A stretch of DNA of 64,000 nt from an uncultured Bacteroidia bacterium. Lineage in GTDB: Bacteria > Bacteroidota > Bacteroidia > Bacteroidales > F082. Below the pieces are notes generated by a model. That model did not search any database. It had not been told where the DNA came from and worked only from the letters and a program-made list of their open reading frames with translations. Where the stretch lies: contig CACZZO010000004.1 in assembly GCA_902785755.1 (NCBI GenBank), positions 184,772 through 248,771 on the forward strand, given 5' to 3'. Within the stretch, counting starts at the first letter, position 1; the number at the start of each line of letters is the position of its first letter. Positions 62,339 to 64,000 of this stretch are shown here, in pieces. Made by a program: the position numbers and the translations under genes.

Positions 62339-63247
62339 TCAAGGTTGTTGGCGCTTTTTCTTTTTCCCATAATACCAAATCTGCCAACTGTTGAACAGGT
62401 TTTGCAGCACCGAATAGAAGGCTAAATACACCGATGCCAAGGGATGCAAATAATGGTTGGCCATCCAAATACCCATCGCGGAGTTTTTCTGCCCGAGCAA
62501 CTGTCCGCCCGCTATGGTGTCGCCGTACTTGTGTCCAATCCATTTGCCCAACCCGAACTGGACGATGCAGAACAGCAAGGCCGAAACGCCGAGCCAGAGG
62601 ATGCTGTTCCAGTTGCCCTTGCCGTGCAAGAAGATGAAATCGATGGTCTGGCCCAAGGTGAGGAACAGGGCAACGGCCCAAAAATAGAACGCCAGACCCT
62701 TGTAGCGACTGAGGAGATGGTTGGCGCGAGGCCACCAAAACTGCAAAGCCAAAGCCAAAAAAAACGGCAAGCCTATGACCGTGCCCACGCGCCTCAAAAT
62801 CTGCAAGAACGACTCAAAAAAAGGCATGTCCTGATTCACGCCAATAAAGGAAAAATACACCGGCGCGACAATGGAAATCAACAGATTGCCGATGACCGTG
62901 TAGGATGTCACGGTGTTGCGGTCGGCACCGAGCATGGTACTGATGACCGCCACCGAAGCCGCCACGGGGCAAAGCACCCCAATCAACACGCCTTCGGCAA
63001 TGATTTCGTTGACATTCAACAGCCTGAGCAAGGCATAGCCGCCCAAACTCACCGCCACTTGGAACAACATAATCCAAACGAACAGTGGCTTGAAGCGCAG
63101 TTTCAGAATGTCGACCGCCGAAAAGGTGAGCAGGAGGATGGTGAAGATGATGTAAGGCACCACCACGCTAAAAGCCGCGCAATACTCGTGCAGCAACAAG
63201 CCCAAAACAATGGCGATGGGCAGGATATAACTTCTGATTTTTTGCAT
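62339..63247 (-). CDS. Bile acid:sodium symporter (BASS)-fold transporter
   Basis: 302 aa from MQKIRSYILPIAIVLG; about nine or ten transmembrane helices. GVLIGVLCPVAASVAVISTMLGAD and GQLLGQKNSAMGIWMANHYLHPLASVYLAFYSVLQNLFNSW follow the BASS/SBF pattern, with the crossing-helix region around the Asn. Na+-coupled import of an organic anion is likely; the substrate is unknown. Stands alone, convergent with the metallopeptidase gene. Confidence 0.85.
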   Translation of the reverse strand: MQKIRSYILPIAIVLGLLLHEYCAAFSVVVPYIIFTILLLTFSAVDILKLRFKPLFVWIMLFQVAVSLGGYALLRLLNVNEIIAEGVLIGVLCPVAASVAVISTMLGADRNTVTSYTVIGNLLISIVAPVYFSFIGVNQDMPFFESFLQILRRVGTVIGLPFFLALALQFWWPRANHLLSRYKGLAFYFWAVALFLTLGQTIDFIFLHGKGNWNSILWLGVSALLFCIVQFGLGKWIGHKYGDTIAGGQLLGQKNSAMGIWMANHYLHPLASVYLAFYSVLQNLFNSWQIWYYGKKKKRQQP

Positions 63248-63269
63248 GGTCAAAAAAGCGTTCTTTCTG

Positions 63270-64000
63270 TCAAGCGACAATCCACTCCCGCAAGGTCTTG
63301 GTTTCTTGCGAGAACGCTATGCCAATCTTGACGACGGGCTTTCCTTCAGCGTTGTAGGGGATGGCGTAGTCCTTCGAGTTGATTTGGTCGAGGGCCTCTT
63401 GCGCCGTGCCGCGCATCTTCAGTTCCATCACATAGACCGCGTCGCGCATGAACACTACGAGGTCGGTGCGGCCACGCGCCACCTTAACCTGCGTGAACGT
63501 GCGGCAATTAATCATGGAGAAGACCACGTATGTCAGCACCTCGTAGTAGGCCTCGTACCTGGCGATGTCGTCCAATTCCTTCGCGGGGAATCGAGGCGAA
63601 GAACGATTGCATGGCTTTCAAGGCACCTTCGATGTCATGGTGGTATAGGCAGGCATAGATATCGCCGGCGAATCCCCGTGAATCGGTGTTGCCGAGGTTC
63701 ATCATGCGCGCCATGAAGTTTTCCATGAAGCCAACCTTCACCTCGGCATTGGGGAAGTCAAGGGTGTATTTGTTGCTCAAGAAGTCGTAGCCCTTGATGG
63801 TGAGGTAGCCCGCCTGATAGAGCAAGGGCAGCGCGGAGGTCATGCCCTCGGTAGGCACATCGAACTGGGTGGAGGGCACCTGCAACTGTTCCAACTCCAA
63901 GATGTTGGTGTCGAAACGCTTCATCGACTCGAAGAGGAAGGTGGGCGTGCCGCTGCCGAACCAGTAGTAATCAAGGTCTTTCATCTTGAAGGCATTCACC
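63270..64000 (-). pseudogene. DUF1703-type gene, frameshifted, 5' end outside window
   Basis: Inverted relative of the gene at the left edge. The frame from the window edge reads YYWFGSGTPTFLFESMKRF and runs to ...MQSFFASIP, then shifts; the family continues in another frame from KELDDIARYEAYYEVLTYVVFS to the stop, including GRTDLVVF, YVMELKMRG and ALDQINS. The break is at a run of four G (63585-63588, minus-strand CCCC); one base less would restore IPAKELDD. It is either a disrupted gene, phase-variable at a homopolymer, or an assembly error. Confidence 0.7.

Overview
The window reads as chromosome of a Bacteroidota bacterium, most likely an uncultured Bacteroidales. The evidence is PorZ and GldH homologues of the gliding/type IX secretion machinery, a protein with a type IX-like C-terminal sorting tail, an UpxY-type antiterminator, GH92 and GH97 glycosidases, a TonB receptor/DUF4249 pair, an S46 dipeptidyl-peptidase, lipoprotein signals of the (S/G)C type, and repeated -7 boxes of the Bacteroidetes form TAnnTTTG. 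No tRNA, rRNA or CRISPR array is visible. Genus and species cannot be called from this sequence.

Layout. 0-4.4 kb: end of a DUF1703-type nuclease gene, a WcaJ-like sugar-phosphate transferase, a lipoprotein, a Gfo/Idh oxidoreductase. 4.5-8.3 kb: pcm, porZ, recO. 8.3-13.6 kb (minus): gldH, Wza-like exporter, Wzc-like tyrosine kinase, UpxY and a coiled-coil membrane protein, apparently one transcription unit. 13.7-16.8 kb: PBP2-rodA for cell elongation. 16.9-21.2 kb: housekeeping and carbohydrate genes (enoyl-CoA hydratase family, ElbB, GH97). 21.2-31.6 kb (minus): a tightly packed, largely AT-richer gene array that I read as a composite defence or restriction operon: AAA ATPase, TOPRIM protein, C5-cytosine methyltransferase, a MORC/MutL-like ATPase fused to a histidine-kinase module, a receiver-domain protein, a tiny basic ORF, an orphan helical protein, an HNH endonuclease, then two membrane-protein genes and a Vsr mismatch endonuclease. 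31.6-34.9 kb: DUF4298, DUF177-rpmF, aspS. 35.0-36.8 kb: a second ATPase plus PD-(D/E)XK nuclease pair, also AT-rich. 36.9-51.5 kb: lipoprotein, DUF2461, MATE, S46 peptidase, BspA-like LRR protein, DUF937, a low-complexity secreted protein, RluA-type synthase, mnmA, GH92, metG. 51.6-64 kb: YhcG-type nuclease, beta-barrel protein, S41 peptidase, an AAA/STAND-like ATPase, TonB receptor plus DUF4249 lipoprotein, 5'-nucleotidase-like lipoprotein, zinc metallopeptidase, a bile-acid-symporter-fold transporter, and a frameshifted second DUF1703 gene inverted relative to the one at the left edge.

Most interesting: the 21.2-31.6 kb array. Its core is a protein with GHKL ATPase folds at both ends (a MORC/MutL-like one and a kinase-like one with an HHEFN H-box), placed 3 bp from a receiver-like partner and 2 bp from a DNA cytosine methyltransferase. 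This suggests a restriction or DNA-sensing system controlled by phosphotransfer. A short TTTAG-type repeat, present at three sites, lies inside an in-frame insertion in the zinc loop of Vsr. Promoter, hairpin and small-RNA candidates are listed separately; all rest on reading the sequence only.
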